Source of the DNA: Paragordius varius
Lineage: Eukaryota > Nematomorpha
DNA: 64,000 nt
Assembly: GCA_964247055.1 (NCBI GenBank)
Contig: OZ176053.1
Location: 9,238,001-9,302,000, forward strand
Direction: 5' to 3'
The notes below the pieces were generated by a model, which searched no databases, was not told the DNA's origin, and saw nothing but the letters and a program-made list of their open reading frames with translations. Numbering within the stretch: the stretch's first letter is position 1; each line of letters opens with the position of its first letter. Of the stretch, positions 44,656 to 60,300 are shown one piece after another. The translations under genes were made by a program, and so were the position numbers.

Positions 44656-45386
44656 TGTGATACATAAAAGTTATAATAGATCTGATTTGGCTAATTACAA
44701 ATTATAAAATGATAAATTTAAAAGTTAAAATGCCAATCTGCAAAACATTTTTATCTAAACCAATATTTAAATTCACCACCATTAAATGATTAATAAACAA
44801 TTTTATCATTTTTTTTAAATTTATAATATTATTGTTAATCAGAATCATACGTTTTAAAAATACCTAATTATATAATATAATAACGTTTTTTTATTCCATA
44901 CTAATAAAATTAAAGAGCACTAACTAAAAACAGGTTTTGATTGCAGAATTCCCTATTCCCCATTTATTAAAAATTTTTAATCTACATAATTTTATGAACT
45001 GCATTTTTAACCGAAAATTTGATACTCTATAACAGTGGTTCCCAACCTTTTTATTGACGCCCCACCAAATTGAAAAAAATTCTTGCGTCCTCCTGTCAAA
45101 AAATCCAAGAAAAAAATATTATACTCTATTATTATATAAAAATCCAATCGATGAGATCCTTATATCTGCATTTTGTGAAATATTTTTTCCATATTGGTGA
45201 CAAATCTTGATAATTCAAATCTTTCAAATTCTAATTTTATTTTTTATCCATATTTTTCGATCGGCCCTTGGGGGGCGTTGCCCCCCCTTTTGGGAATCAG
45301 TGCTCTATAATATTATATAAAATGTATATATAGTATATTTTATTTTTTACGATATGTAATAAATATATATTATATGAGATGTGGTC
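44656..45386. other. Spacer between converging genes
   Basis: It separates the 3' ends of the CELSR-like gene (+) and the Na+/H+ exchanger (-). An AATAAA on the plus strand near 44,791 and one on the minus strand at 45,338-45,343 (about 45 nt after the exchanger stop) are likely polyadenylation signals. A hAT MITE lies between them. Confidence 0.6.
45033..45302. mobile_element. hAT (Buster-type) MITE
   Basis: Ends CAGTGGTTCCCAACC and TTTTGGGAATCAGTG are flanked by a perfect 8-bp duplication CTCTATAA (45,025-45,032 and 45,303-45,310), which follows the nnnTAnnn rule. It is 270 bp and non-coding. Confidence 0.9.
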
Positions 45387-48300
45387 TTATAATCGATCAT
45401 CTGGTTCTTCCCTAATTTTTTCCAAATTTTGAATGGTTTTGTCTTTAAATTCTTGTGGATCCACTTGAGCATCAGAAGGTGAGTCTTTATTAGTAAAACG
45501 GACCTTCCTAGCAGACAAAGATGTTTCAGCCATCGATCCTTCATCCATTTCGAATCCTAAGTTAAATAATAAATATCATTTATTGGTTTATTTATCAGGC
45601 TTGTCAAAATGTATATATATATTATATTATATATTACAGTTTAGAGTCTCTTTTTTCCTTTTTTATTAAAGGGTAAGGAAAAATGTATAAATTACTAAAA
45701 ATAAAAATATAGGAGTATTTTACATATTTATCTTTACCTTGATTTTTGTTTTATCTACAGTTGTTTTAATTTATTCTAAAATAATTAAATGGTATAACCC
45801 TTGTTTGTTTGAGATGGCACAGGTTCAGAGATTGCCTGATTGGACATTGGATGTTCTTCAGGAATCGTCGAAATCTATTTAAACTATTATTTATAAAATT
45901 ACTTTATTTAAAGCTGGTGATACAGTGGCTCTCCGGGCTTGAGAAGCTATTTGTAAAAAGTTTGAAATACAACCAAATATTTTTTAAATTCTTAGAAATG
46001 TTGGCGAAATTTAAAATTAAATAGAAGAATATACATGCAATCTTAATATTTCCATTCGTCAACGTGGTGGATTTACGACGATTTATATCTACCGCTTCAT
46101 CTGTACTTCTCCTCTCATGTCCCTATAAATATGAATCGAATTTTATATTGTTTAGAAAGTTATATATTACCGGAATTAGATTTGTGAATTTAGTTGAATA
46201 TCTTCTGAAAGTTTTGGACACATTTTCAGGTAACTTGGTTTTTCTAGCAAAATCTAAAGAAAAATATAATTTTGCATTCAGGGCCTCAAACCGGTTTTAA
46301 AAGTGTAACTGGAACTGGATGATTCCTGATAAAGTAGAAACCGAACCGGGTTGGTTCCAACCCAACGGAACCGGTTTATTCCTAAACAGAAACCAGGTTC
46401 CGGTTTGAAGCCCTGATTGAAATAACTATATTAAGTATTTAGTCATACTCACTTTCAATAATTCGTGATGGTGGCCTGTATGCCCTCTCTGCATGTTGTT
46501 TTTGGAATTCTTCCAGTGCGTCCTCATCATCAAATATATCTTGCCGACTGAATCTATGCAGCTGTAAAAGCAGATTTTATATCAATGATTTATGTCAATG
46601 GCACAAATATATAGCATAAAACAAAAAAATTAATAGTAAAAAATTCACCCTATAACCTAAAAACCGCGATTACACACGCTATGTACTTTGTTAAATTATT
46701 ATTTGGATTAATGTATTTTTCAATTTCGCTCACCTGTACTTTCCGTTTCTGTAAAAGATCACCCATTAAGACATGCCACTTGTCTGAAACATGCTGCGCG
46801 TATGCCGGATCCATTTGAGAAGTGTCAACAATAGGTAAATCAATAGAAGGACGATGAGCTTTTTTGATTCTCCTAAAATATTTAAATATAAAATTTACAG
46901 CGATATTATATTTATCACAAATGCATATGTACAGGGGGAGTTGTATTATTTTAAAAACATATAAATGGTCATATTTAAATTAAATATAATACATATTTAT
47001 TTACTTAATATCTTTTTTGAGATTTTCGGCATCACCACCATATTGTTGTAATAGATTACCAGCTTCTTCCAAATTTAATTTCTTACAAACTTTGAGCAAT
47101 TTATCTTCACGATGAGCCACTTCTTTCATAAGGTAGGGGCGTATGTAATTAATTTGAAACAATTCAATCCTAAATATTATTGTAATCAAAAATAGGTTTT
47201 AGACATAGAGCCAACGTTATTTAGTTATAAGGATCAAATTGTGTAAACATTGTTGTACATTAGGTTTCTGTAAGTGTTAACCGCGTTCAATGATACTACA
47301 TAATATTTTATTATGAAAATATATAACCAATAATCTGTTTAAAAAATATAGTGTCCATTAACACTGAAAACTATTTTAATCGTTTAAATATATATATATA
47401 ACAGAATTTATCTATTAGTTTATTTGTGTATAGATTCGACCAAGAGCCTATTAGTTATGGTTAAACTAATGTTTTAAATCCTAGTTCCTTACAAATTTAA
47501 TGAAACTATTTTCATTAAATTTGTATTTTTATGGCCCAAAGTTTATTAATAGCATTTGCCAAATGGTGGTTTCTCCTACAGTCCTCATATTGCAATGTCT
47601 TTTTAACGGTGTAAAGATTATTAATCCATTCTCAAAAGCCATCCTCTTATTAAACTTAACTATTAAATATTACATAATGGTGGAACTTTGCAAATATATT
47701 GATATATAAAGTATGAATGACACAATAAACTAGATATTATAGTCTATCAATGATTTATTGAAAGATTTTTGATTGCTTTTGAATGCGGACCCGTTATTCT
47801 TTATAAAGTTGGCAAACATCAACAAATATTGAAAAAATTTATTAATATACTTGTCTCTTATGCGATTTTTTCCTTGTCGTCCCAAAACATCCTCGATACC
47901 AGATAAAATATGATCTATTACCTATCATGTTATAATAAAACTTACTCTTGCGAACAGAATACGTTCTAACGTTTGTTCTTTTTGTTGAGCTTTGCGAACT
48001 CTTAGTAATTCAACCAGAGGCCTGATTGTCATTCCCTGGAAAAAATATATAGATTTAGAAAGAAATATCTTTATTATTATTTAGCTAAATATTTAAAGGA
48101 TTTTATAACATTCTCAATGAAGGCGTGGTTATGGCAGTGAGCTTTACACTGTCAACCGGGCATTACTTTAACGTTTCTTATTATTACTATTTAGGTGATC
48201 GGAAAAAAAAGAATTTAAAACAGGGATGTCCAACACAAATGGGTTCGCGGGCTGCATTCGCAATTTTACAGCCAACGAATTTTCAATTTTACTTGGATTT

Positions 48301-51300
48301 TGCAAATAACTTTTTTTTTATAAAATTTTTTGGTATTTTTTGAAATTTCTCGTTGACTCTAGTTTTATTGCGGAGGACCGCGTGTTTACCACCCCTGCAA
48401 AATGAATATTACAATAATAATATTATTGTAGGTCGATAAAGATACACGTTTTTATTTACTTGTAATATTTACCTGAAAAAAGGATGTAAATATCACTATA
48501 AACATTGTGGTGGTTACAAACATACGTTTTACATGTTGACCCATTACCCTTTCATCTAAAAGTAACGCTAATGAAAAGGCGATTGCACCCCGCAATCCCC
48601 CATATATCAAGATCAGAATGTCAACTTTGTTGAGTTTTGCCAGGCGATAGCGATTAACCCATGGAATTAGTATTAATATGCCTAAAATCATTCATTTTTC
48701 AATACATATATTTTTAATTTTTTATATAAATTCGCATTTTTAGTCACAATAAATTTTTAATATTATTATTATTATTTAAATATGCCATCTCACTTTTTGA
48801 TACATTTAAAATATTTAAACTTTTAATATGCATATATAAAATAAGGAGTTAAATGAAGAAAAGAAGTTATGAATGAGTGCAAGCCCAAATTTTCATTAAA
48901 TATATATTTCTGATAAAAAAGAATCATTATTTTCACCTTTTGGTTTTAGGCCTTACGAGTGAAAAATAAAATACACACATTAATTTCATATCAAAAAACG
49001 GTAATTGCATACATTATGCTAAATAAGTTTTTTGTAAAGGCTCGATGCTTTATTTCAAAATCATTCGAATACATCTGTAGGCTTTAATTAAAAAGAAAAA
49101 AACATTTATATATTATTGTTCGATGTGAGCTCTTGCCAGTTATTGTAAAATAAACATAAAAAAGGTTAAAAATGCGCGATTATATGATCAAAATTAAAAC
49201 TTTGTAAAAAATAAATATATTGATAACTTTGTTGAAGCTTTTTTTGAATTTTGAGGCATAGTACTTAAAACTCATTCATTTTTAATATGCCGCTATACGA
49301 CAGAATTTCGATAAATACATTGGTCCATCTTCATAAATATCTGTTCATACAAATACACTTTATTCTGCAGATGATGAAATGGTTTAATTAAAATTTTAAA
49401 GTGATAGATAGTACAGTGGTTCCCAAAAGGGTGGCGTACAAAAATCTGAAATGGAGGGGGCAAAAAAATTGGTTCGATAATTGGATTATTTAATATTTAT
49501 CTTTTATTATAAAGTTACAGTACTGGAATGTAATCATTGTTAGATTGATAAAGTCACATATATTGTATGTAATATTTTTTCTTTTAATTATTTCCACTAA
49601 TATATTGATGTAATGAGGATTTCATGTGGAAATTATCAAGATTTGTTTTCATGGAAAAAATATGTTTATGGGTGTTCAGTAATTTGATTATTTTCATTAA
49701 TAATGAAAAAACTATGAATAATACGACAGCGAAATTTTATTTAATAAGTTTTTATAAACCCTAATGCACAAAATTATTTATAATAAATATGGAAATACAA
49801 TAAGTGAAGAAATCTTTTCTAAAATTTAACTAATGTGGCAATATGTCACAAAAATAATGAAGTTTCTTCAAAAAACCGCCTTAAAAAATTCAATTACAAA
49901 AGAATGAAGTAGATGATTTTTATTAATGGGAGCGTATTTTAAGTTGAGTATATGGATAAAAAATTTTTCTATATAATTCGATGTAAAAAATTCAATCCTC
50001 CTATTTTTTATAGGTTTTCCTCAAACTTTTATGTATTTTGGCGACACACGGGTTCGTGTATAAAGATATTCATAATTAAAAGTTCATCGAATATATTTTG
50101 AAAAATATTTTTTACATATATATTATAGGTAAAATAGGCTATTCTATTATGAAAATAAAATAATCGTATTTGAGTAAATGCATTTAAAGTTATCTATACC
50201 GCATAATCACAATTTTTGGTACAAATATCACGCCATTGCGATTTATTAGCTATTAGGCTTGTGATATCAAGAACTTTTTGCATAATTAAATTTAGCTTTG
50301 AATGTTATATTTATGACACGTATAATATGGGAAATAGAGTTTATCGGGCTTTTTCCAATAATATTTTCGACATAAATTCAAAAAAATGCTAAATTAGTTT
50401 TATAGTAAAAAAAATTAAAATAACTTTCTTCTAGTATTTTTACCCAAATTATTTAGCACATCCCACAGAATATTAACTTTATAATTAAATTTCCATTTTC
50501 AAATACAACAAATATATGGAAACTTTTATCTTCATATCATATAATGAATGTATTTTGGAATAGCGTAAATTTTATTATATAAACATGATAAGTATAAATT
50601 GATTACCTACAGCTCTAAAAACTAAACAAAAGAGCAAGGTTAATAAGGCAAATGCGGTGTTCCATACATGAACATCAACGACGGTGGATAGCCCGAGAAA
50701 CAAAAATATAATGCTTTCACAAACACTACTGACAGTTTTCATAGTATATTTTACAGTTATTGCAGAGTTGGGAGCTATATTGGCTTCAACGTATTTGCGC
50801 ATTGTCAATCCACAAAACACTATTCTGTGAAATAGTCAAACATAATATTATTTAGACCATAAATATACATTCGCATTAATAAAATTAGTTTTGATTGCAA
50901 ATTAAGTAGTAAAAAAAGTGTTTGTTAATATCAACAAAAATATTAATATACAGTTATACAAACAAAAATATAAAAATAAAATATATTTTTTTAAAAGACA
51001 AGCAATTGTTTTAAACTTGATTTATAAATATTCATTGTTTTAAATTGAAAAGTATGAAACAGAGAAATTGCTATGACAATCAATTATATATATATATATA
51101 TATACAATATTTAAATGTTTATAAAAAAAATTAAGAATTAAAAGGTATTGTTGACTTTTAAGAAAAATATTTGTGTTAATATTTTTAACTTTTGTCCGTA
51201 TAATTTCAATTTTTCTATATTTTTCCAATTAACCTGTGTAATTGGTTCATATATTTTATTATCAGATCAGATGGGTTCACAGCATAAATACATGAATTTT

Positions 51301-54300
51301 TTGCTATCAAAGTTTAATAAATTGGCTTAGCCTTATTCATATTTTGATATCGAAGGCGTATTTTAGTTACCAACTTGATAATGACATAATTATTTAAATA
51401 TGAAAATATCTTAAAATATTTTGATTGGCTAAATAAAAGTAAAGAATTTAGTTGACATCATTCATTGTGCATATAGAGGTCATATGGGTAATATATCAAA
51501 AATAAGGCCTTGATATTTTACAAACACTAGACAACAAATTTTGACTTTTAAAGTGCCATTCTTGTTAAATTTAAAATTTATTTTATAAAAATAAATAAAG
51601 TATATATGATTGGTTCAACACCTAAGAATTTTTTACTATTAGAGTTTATCGAAAATTTTTGGTTATAGAGCCATCATTCGAAAAAACGCAACGAATCTTT
51701 CAAATGGTAGTTTTCCATTTAAATCAATCTGATATAAAAGTTAATTGGGTTTGTATGGTCATAATTTTCAACTCTTAAATTGGTCAAATTTAACAGACAA
51801 ACGAATATATAAATCATATAAATTATTTTAATATATTTATTAGGTTTACATTAGTATTAAAATTAGAAACAACTTTGAAAAATATTTCGCTTTTTTAAAA
51901 AATATTCTTACCAATTATTTTACCTAGTGGATACTAAAATGCATAGCTCTGACTGTAAATTTATTACAAAATGGCTATAAAAGAACAAAAATACATTAAA
52001 ATTTTTATAAGTCTTTGAAATTATAAGACTTTTAAAGTATTTATCATAGATATGATGGTATTTAAATAAAACAAAATTAAAAAACGGCTGTTTTAATTGA
52101 CATAAAAGCAATAAATGAGCGTTTTAATCAAAATTATTTCTGTGTTATCTTTTTTAGACATTCATTGCTGCTACAAAAGTTTAAGCTATTTTCATACATT
52201 AGTTTTAAAAATATATTAAGAAAAACGGTCTAGCTTCACGGGTTTGTGGCTTCTATTAATTATCGATGTAAAACATATTAGTGTGCATTTTATAGAGTTT
52301 TCATGACTTTTCGAATGCTATAATACAGATGGGCATTTATTGTATATTTCCAAAGAAAAATATTTTTTAGTAAAATTTTGATAAAGAGGGCGCATAAACT
52401 TAAAAAATCATATTAAAATTCTTAGGTGGAATAATAATTTTTATTTCAGATTTACTCTTAAAATGATAGTAAATATCAGAAAATGCAAAAACTCCAGTGG
52501 CAAACAATTTTGTTGTCTAGTATAATTTCCCTACTTTATTAAATAAAAATGTTTTACATATTTTGCCGGCTTTTGATTTATACCAGAAGTAAGGTGAAAA
52601 TAGGATTTGGTCTTGGTTATAAATGCATTCCTGACCGTATATATCATAGTTTTATTGATTAGACAAAAAATACCTATCTTACGCGATATAATATAATATA
52701 AATGGCATTTTAATATTGCCATTTGTTATAAGGCATTTAATTGGTTAGATTTGCATTTAATATAAATTTGTTTTTGCTATAATGATTGTTAGCTCTCAAA
52801 CGGTCATTTAACAATATAGGTAGAACTAGGTTCTACCAACATAAATAAATAGTTTTTAACCCTTGAATTATATTAATTTTTTTACATCAAGATTTTGGTG
52901 TTTTTCATTTGATCGCAAAGTATTTTGCCAACAAATGTTTATCTACCACGTTTTTATTATATAAACCTAAATTGGCTCATATTTTAATAAATATTTCATA
53001 TGTGTATTTTATGTATATTTGCAATTTCAATTATTTCAACTTATGAAGCTAAATTCCTGGGCCATTTATAAATATATGGTCATATTTTTAATCAAATGAT
53101 CAGTTGTATGTTGGCAACTATTTTCAACTCTAACTTTGCTTTTTACTAGTTGGGTATTTTGAAACTAAATATTTTAACCAGACACACACTTTATAACAAT
53201 TTTTATCGATGATGTTATCCTTATGTCAAAGGTTTTTAATAAAATTTTTGATGACAAAATATAAAATAGTAATATTCGTAATAATATTATACAGCTCCTC
53301 TCATTACTCACCTTTATGTTGAATCCTTTAACTATTATTTCGTCAATTCACCAGAAAATATTAATTATTCCATATATTTAAATTAATTAAATACTTACGC
53401 TAAAATTCCGGAAAGTTTGAACATATCAGCCACAAGATATGACAAATAAGCTAACAGGAATACAAATATTGGTTCAATGATCCTCACTTTGTGCGTGTAT
53501 CTATTAGTTATTATTCAAATTATATATAGGCATTATGAGATTATAAGAGAGTAACAAAAATTATTATCAATCATATATCGTTCAATGGCTAGAAACTTCA
53601 GAGTCAGTATTGAGATAATAAATGCAGTTAAAATACAAAAAATATTATTTAAGTTTTCTTCTAGCCAAAATCAATAAAATCGCATAGTCGCACATTCTGA
53701 TTTAATCAAATACGACAGAGCGGGTCAATTATATTTCATTTGTTAATATGTATAATACAGATGATCTAAGCACAAAATACAATAAAAAGTTTTAAGACCG
53801 TTTTGACGGACTTAAAGGAATAAAAGCTAAAAATGGCACTTTTATGTCAGATTTGTATAATAAAGCTAGATATTATACGGTAAAATATTTATTATAACTA
53901 TCAGATACTTGCTATATATATATAAAACCCAATTCATCGTGTGTGAAAAAATCATTTTAGCTTTATATAAAAAGATATCTATATTAATAAAAATTGAAAA
54001 TGTGGCTTTGTGATCTGTTTCCGCTAAACCGGTTGTTGTTGTTGTTGTTGAGCTTGTAGTCGGTTATCGACCATTAGCGATTTTGTAGGAAAACTTCCTC
54101 CATTCGGTTCTGTCGTGAGCTTTTTGAGATAGTTTTTGCAGTGACAATTTGGAAAGTGATAAGATTTCGTCTACCCAGCGAATACGTCTGCGGCCTCTTC
54201 CTCTCTTACCATTTACTTTTCCTAACATAATATCCTTTTCCAAAGAATTGCCCCGAATAATGTGTCCAAAGTAACCGAATTTTTGTTTTATTATTTTACC

Positions 54301-57300
54301 CCGAAGCGTTGTTTGTGCGTTAATTTTATTTACAATGTCGATATTCTTTATTTTGTCCTTCCATGTTATACCAAGTATCTTTCTCCAGCAAAACATTTCA
54401 AACGCGTTTATTCTTTTTTCGTCTTCACTTTTGATAGTCCAGCTTTCACACCCGTATAACATGATAGGAAAGATTAATGCATTTACTAGTCGGATTTTTG
54501 TTTTAAGGGTTATGTCATGAGATTTCCATAACTTGTAGTGTGAGGATAGAGCGCATTTGGCGATAGCTATGCGTCTTCTTATTTCTTGGGAACTGGAGCT
54601 TAAGTTGTTGATTATGCTTCCAAGGTATGTGTATTCGTTGACTACTTGAATTGTTTCGCCATTAATCCGAAGCGAGTCATAGGAATGAGGGGAGTTGATA
54701 TGTAAAATTTTAGTTTTGTTGAGGTTTAATGTAAGATTGTATTTTTTGCACACATTTATAAAAGTTCGGAGACTGTTTTCGAGGTTTGTTTGTGAATTTG
54801 CTAAGATAACCGTGTCGTCTGCGTAGTGGAGAGTCGTCAGAGTGTGACCCCCTACTTTTATTCCTGGCAGATTTAGATCCCTCATGATACATTCCAAATA
54901 TATGTTGAACAACATGGGGGATAAAATGCAGCCTTGACGCAAACCTATGTTCATTGGGCTCCAAGAGGTTGGGCCATGCGGGGTGTTAAGTGATAGGTAG
55001 GAGTTGGAGTATATGGATTTAATTAGTTTGATTAAGTGATCGGAAACTCCTATTTGTTTAAGGGCCTTCCAGAGAATGTCATGTTGAACGGTATCGAAGG
55101 CTTTAGAGAAATCCACGAAACATAGGTGTAGCTCATTTTGGAATTCACAGTTTTTTTCCATTATCCATCTAAGGTTTGAGATCATGTCTCGGCATCCTCT
55201 TTTTTCTCTAAAGCCTGCCTGTGTCATTGATATTTCCGGTTTGACATATGGTTGTAGACGGTTTTGTATTATTTTTAGGAAAACCTTTGAGGTTTGATTG
55301 ATCAATGCTATTGTACGGTAATTTTCACATAGTTTAGGATCGCCCTTTTTGAATATAGGGACCACTAGTGATTTGTTCCAGTCCGTCGGGAATGTCGCCT
55401 CGTTGAAAATTTTTTGAAATAACGAAAGAATTAATTTTATGGGAATGTGTCTTTGTAACTCGGTAGGGATATCATTGAATCCTTCTGCTTTGCCGGTTGA
55501 TGAATGCTTCAGGGCCCATTCAATTTCTTCTTTTAGTATAGGAGGGTCATAAGTTTGTTCAGAGTTCATGGCAGTTATATTTGATTGTTTTGAGAATAAA
55601 TTTTGGATGTATTCTTCCCAGAGTTTAATTACTCCTTTTTTATCGGTTAGAAGTTTTCCGTTTGAATGAGACATAGGACCTTTGTATATTTGTTTTTTGC
55701 GCGGTTGAATGTCTTTAATATAAGAGAAATAGTTGTGATTAAATTTAGCAGCTTGCTCGAGGTTAGCGCAGATAGTATTATAATGAGATTCTTTGTCAAA
55801 TCTTATGCTTTTTTATAGTTCATTATTAATATTTTTGTACTCAAGGGAAGTGCCCTTGGATTTTGCTACTCTTCTCTGTTCAATTAGGTCGATGCTTTGT
55901 TGTGATATGGTGAATTTTTTGTTTTTTGTTGTGGCGGGCGGTATATATTCTTTAGCTGTTTCGATGGTAATTTTGTGAATAGTAGACCAAAGATCATCTG
56001 TGTTCAATGTTTCGTATTTTAGGGATTCAAATTTATTGTTAAGGATTGGAGTAAAATCGGCAGGTATAAGTTTGTAGTTCAATTTAGTTTTGGAAAAGTT
56101 TTTTTGCGGCTGAGGAAGTTGTAGCTTTATTTTGATCTTGGCCATTAATAGGTTATGATCTGAGTTGCAGTCTGCACTCGAGTAGCACCGGATGTTTTGA
56201 AATGAGCTTTTGTATTTTTGCATTCCTAATATGTAATCTATCTGATTCCTGTGTTTACGACACGGTGAGGTCCAGGTGTAGAGCCGTCTCTTAGGTTGTT
56301 TGAAAAACGTGTTCTCTATAAAGAGATTGTTTTGTTGGCAAAAATCAATTAGCCTTTCACCACGGGGGTTTTTCACTTTACCAAGGCCTTTTCCACCGGT
56401 GACCTTGTCTGTTTTATCGTTAGCTATGATAGCGTTAAAATCGCCGATGATGAAAGTTATGTCTTTCTTGGATGTTTCACAGAGAGCCATTTGTAAATCA
56501 TTATAGAACTTTTCACATTCGTCTTCGGGTGAAACACTCGTAGGGGCATAAATTTGATATATTGTTATAGCCTGGGGTCTGGTGTTGATTCGTAGGGATA
56601 TAATACGATCGGAGATAGGTCTATATATATCAGTATGTTTGGCAAGATTATTCGATATTAAGAAACCGCATCCATTTCGTTTGAGTTCCCCGCCAGAGTT
56701 ATAAAACGAGTAATTGTCGTATGTTTTGTGTGAGTTATGTTGCATATGAGTCTCCGACAGCCCTAACACATGGATGTTTAAACGTTTCATTTCGCGAATT
56801 ATTATATCCAATTTGTTATCTGAAGTCCCACGGGTATTCCAGGTGGCCATATTTAATTCTAAATTACGGGAGCTTATTTTAGAATTATGGCTTTCCATGT
56901 AGGAATTTAGTTTAGTGGTGGTGTATTGAAATATAGGAATAAATAGAAAGAATCAGTATGATATGTCCACTGATGTTTAAGAATGGTTTTTAGGGAATGA
57001 AATTGTCGATGAAAATTTTGGAGTTGTATGTTCTGTAGAAATAATTCATGTGAGATTATAATTCTGAGTGATATAATTTCTTCCGGATAATAAAAGTGAT
57101 AATAAATTGATGAAGATAATGAGATAAATTCTGTTTATCACCGAATGTGAACAAGATTTCCTATAAAATCAAAAGGTACGCGCATCTCGGGAGTGAACAT
57201 ACCAAGTTCTTCTCCGCGCCTGTAGCCGATCATGAAAAAGTATATGCTAAACCGGTAGACCCATTCTCCAAATGTCGAAAAAATATAATCATTAATAAAT

Positions 57301-60300
57301 GCCTCGACAATAGCTTTGCCCTTTTTTGAAATAGACCCCCAGTTCGGGCCCACCCCGTGTAAAAAACGGATTTTTTTGAAAAGAAGTCCACAAAAATCGT
57401 GTCTTTGAGAGTATTTCCGGAAAACGTGTTGGACCATTCGATTTCAAATATTAATTATTTCCAATTGCGCCGAACATAGTGGGCCCGCTTTTTTAATTTA
57501 GGTCCTCTTTTTACCCGCTCCCCCCGTAAAATGCCATTTTTTTAAAAAAAAACCAAGTCCACAAAAATAATTTTTTGAATCTATTTTTCGTCCAAAGTGA
57601 GACAGTAAAAATTTAATAAGGATTCCAGGTATTCCATGTTTAAAGGTAAAAAGTAGTCAAGCATTTCTTTGATGATAGCTGCCGAGTAAGGAGATACCCG
57701 CTAAAAACTGACCCGTCACATCGAAATAGCATGCTTTTGGGGCTAAATTTCAGAAAACCTCTCAGGCCATATTAGTTCAATAGCTGCTTAAAATATTACG
57801 CGTAACAAGGCAAAAATTTACGTCGTGCGGTTTTTTAAAATTAATCGTTAATTAGGCCCTTCACGCCCTGAAAAATGCGCCACCATAGAATGATTTTTCA
57901 GTTTTGAAGCAGAGCATATGGAATCAATTATGATTCCAGGTTTTCTCGGTAAAAAGGCAAAAATTTTAATCTAGCGCTTTTTCTGTACCAGCCTTTGGGT
58001 AGGAAGCTACCCTCCTAAAACTGCGCCACCATATCGAAATTGCGTTGTTTAGGAGTTAATTTTCAGAAAAATTATCAGGCTATTTAAATTTAATAAGTGC
58101 CTGAAATATACCCGTCAAAGGCAAAAATTTAAGTCGAGCGTTTTTTTCCAATTAGCCTTTAATTAAGCCCCTTTACGCCTTGAAAAATGCGCTATCATTG
58201 AGCTATTATTTAGTTTTGAAGCCATTCTTCAAAAAACTAAGAATATATGGAATAATGATGATTCCAGGTATTTATAGAGCGTCTTTTTAATATTGGCCTC
58301 TGGGTAGGGGCCTACTCACCAACAACTGCGCCACCTCGATACAGCGTGACTTTGGAGGCAAATATTAGAAAACTTATAAGGCCATACGAGTAAGGGCTTG
58401 AAATATTACCCGTAAGGCAAATTTAAGTGGAGCGGTTTTAGTAAATTACCCTTAATTAGACCCTGGCCCTGAAAAATACGACACCATAGAATGACTTTTT
58501 GGTTTTGAGGCAATTTTTCGAAAATTCCACTAGAGCATATGGAATCAATTATGATTCCAGGTATTATCCGAATTAAGGCAAAAATTTTAATCGAGCGTTT
58601 TTTTGTTTCGCCCCTGGTTAGGGGGCTACCCGCGTAAAACTGCGTCACCATATCGATACAGCATGTCTTTGGAGCCAAATTTCAGAACATCTATGAGACG
58701 AATAGGAACATATAGAATCCATAATATTTCCAGACATTCCCCATATAAAGGCGAAAAATTTGCCTCGCTTTTATTATACCTGCTCCTGGGTAAGGAGCCC
58801 GCCAAAAATTCCACTACTATACAGAAAGTGCGTTGTTTTGGAGCTAACTTACAGAAAATTTATGAAGCCATAAGAGCTTATTAAAAGCATAAAATATAAG
58901 CCGCAACTAGGTAAAAAGTCAAGTTTTTTATTGGCCGTTAATTTGGGGCTTTTATGCCCTAAAAATACACCATTACATAATGATTATTTGGTGTTGAGGT
59001 ATTTTTTCGAATAACCCATGAGACGATGGTATCAAAGATTATTCCAAATATTTTCCATATAAAGTCAAAGAATCTAACTCAGCGCTTTTCCATATATGTC
59101 TATGGGTAGGAGTCTACCGAATTATTCTTTTACGGGTTTTTGCATAGGCTCAAATATTGTTTACTCGAAATTTAACATATTTAAACTGTCCCTTTTGTTC
59201 GACGCCAGCTTAATTTCTTAAGTCTACTAGAGACACTATATTATATATATGAATTATCGATAATATTTTGCGCTTATTATCAGCATGTTTTATACTAACA
59301 AATAAAAAGTTGACGAATTTTCTTTTATCGTATTTAATTTAGTTTAATCTATATGCGATAAAAATGCTTTTATTTGATCTGGCTAACAGCAGAAAAAATG
59401 AAATAACTTTTTAGTAAGCATAAACCATATATCATTTTGATATTCACTACCCTAAGGCTTTTAGCTATAAAATGATATATGATTCATAATTCATTTTTTG
59501 AGCCCCATGCTTGCAGAGTGTTATTATAAGTACTTACTTGGTAATCCATCCCGTAAATAAACCAAAACATATTCCAATCAGCGTCCCACCGAAAGCCACT
59601 ACGAAAAATGATATAACACCAAATATTATATCCCGTTTTATAATGTTGGAAAACCCGATTTCACTAAACGATCCAAACATATTGTAAAGTACCTATTTAT
59701 ATAAAATTTAATATTAATATATTATTAATCAGGTATTGTTAAGAGTTAAAAGGTTTACTCTAAGTTGTATTTTTGCCTTATTGAGGTAGACATAACCTAA
59801 AAGTTTGGATTTATATTACTATAATTCATCGCGACAAAAAATAATGTGATATAAATATAAGTTGGTTCATCTTAAAAATAACGTCAGATCTAATAAAAAT
59901 CTATCTTTAAAGCTTAGTTGTATGATAAAATTAAAATAATACGTTGCCAAAATTTTAATTATTTACATAAAATAAAATACGAGTTAGCCTAAAAATATTG
60001 TGGATTATAAAAACTTAGCCCCACCAAATGTCACTTGCATCTTATTAAACTTTGTTCTTACCTAGGAACAGTCAAGTTTGACTACGATTCGCGAATCTAA
60101 TAATGAATTAAAATGTCGTACGTTATCCGGGAAAATGTTTATATTTTCTAAAAAAGGGTTTTTCAAACAAAGAATGGGCCTCGAATCAGTAGATGACAAA
60201 AAAATGCAGCTATAATCGGGACATTCATAAATGATTGGGGTCAAAATCCAATAAAAAATGTCTAAAGATCAATTACAATACAATCAAATTAATATAGATA

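Noticed and set aside
53978-59211. A CRISPR-like or satellite array suggested by the regular internal repeats
   Set aside because: The units are about 330 bp, diverged and without unique spacers, and the termini identify a Helitron in an animal genome.
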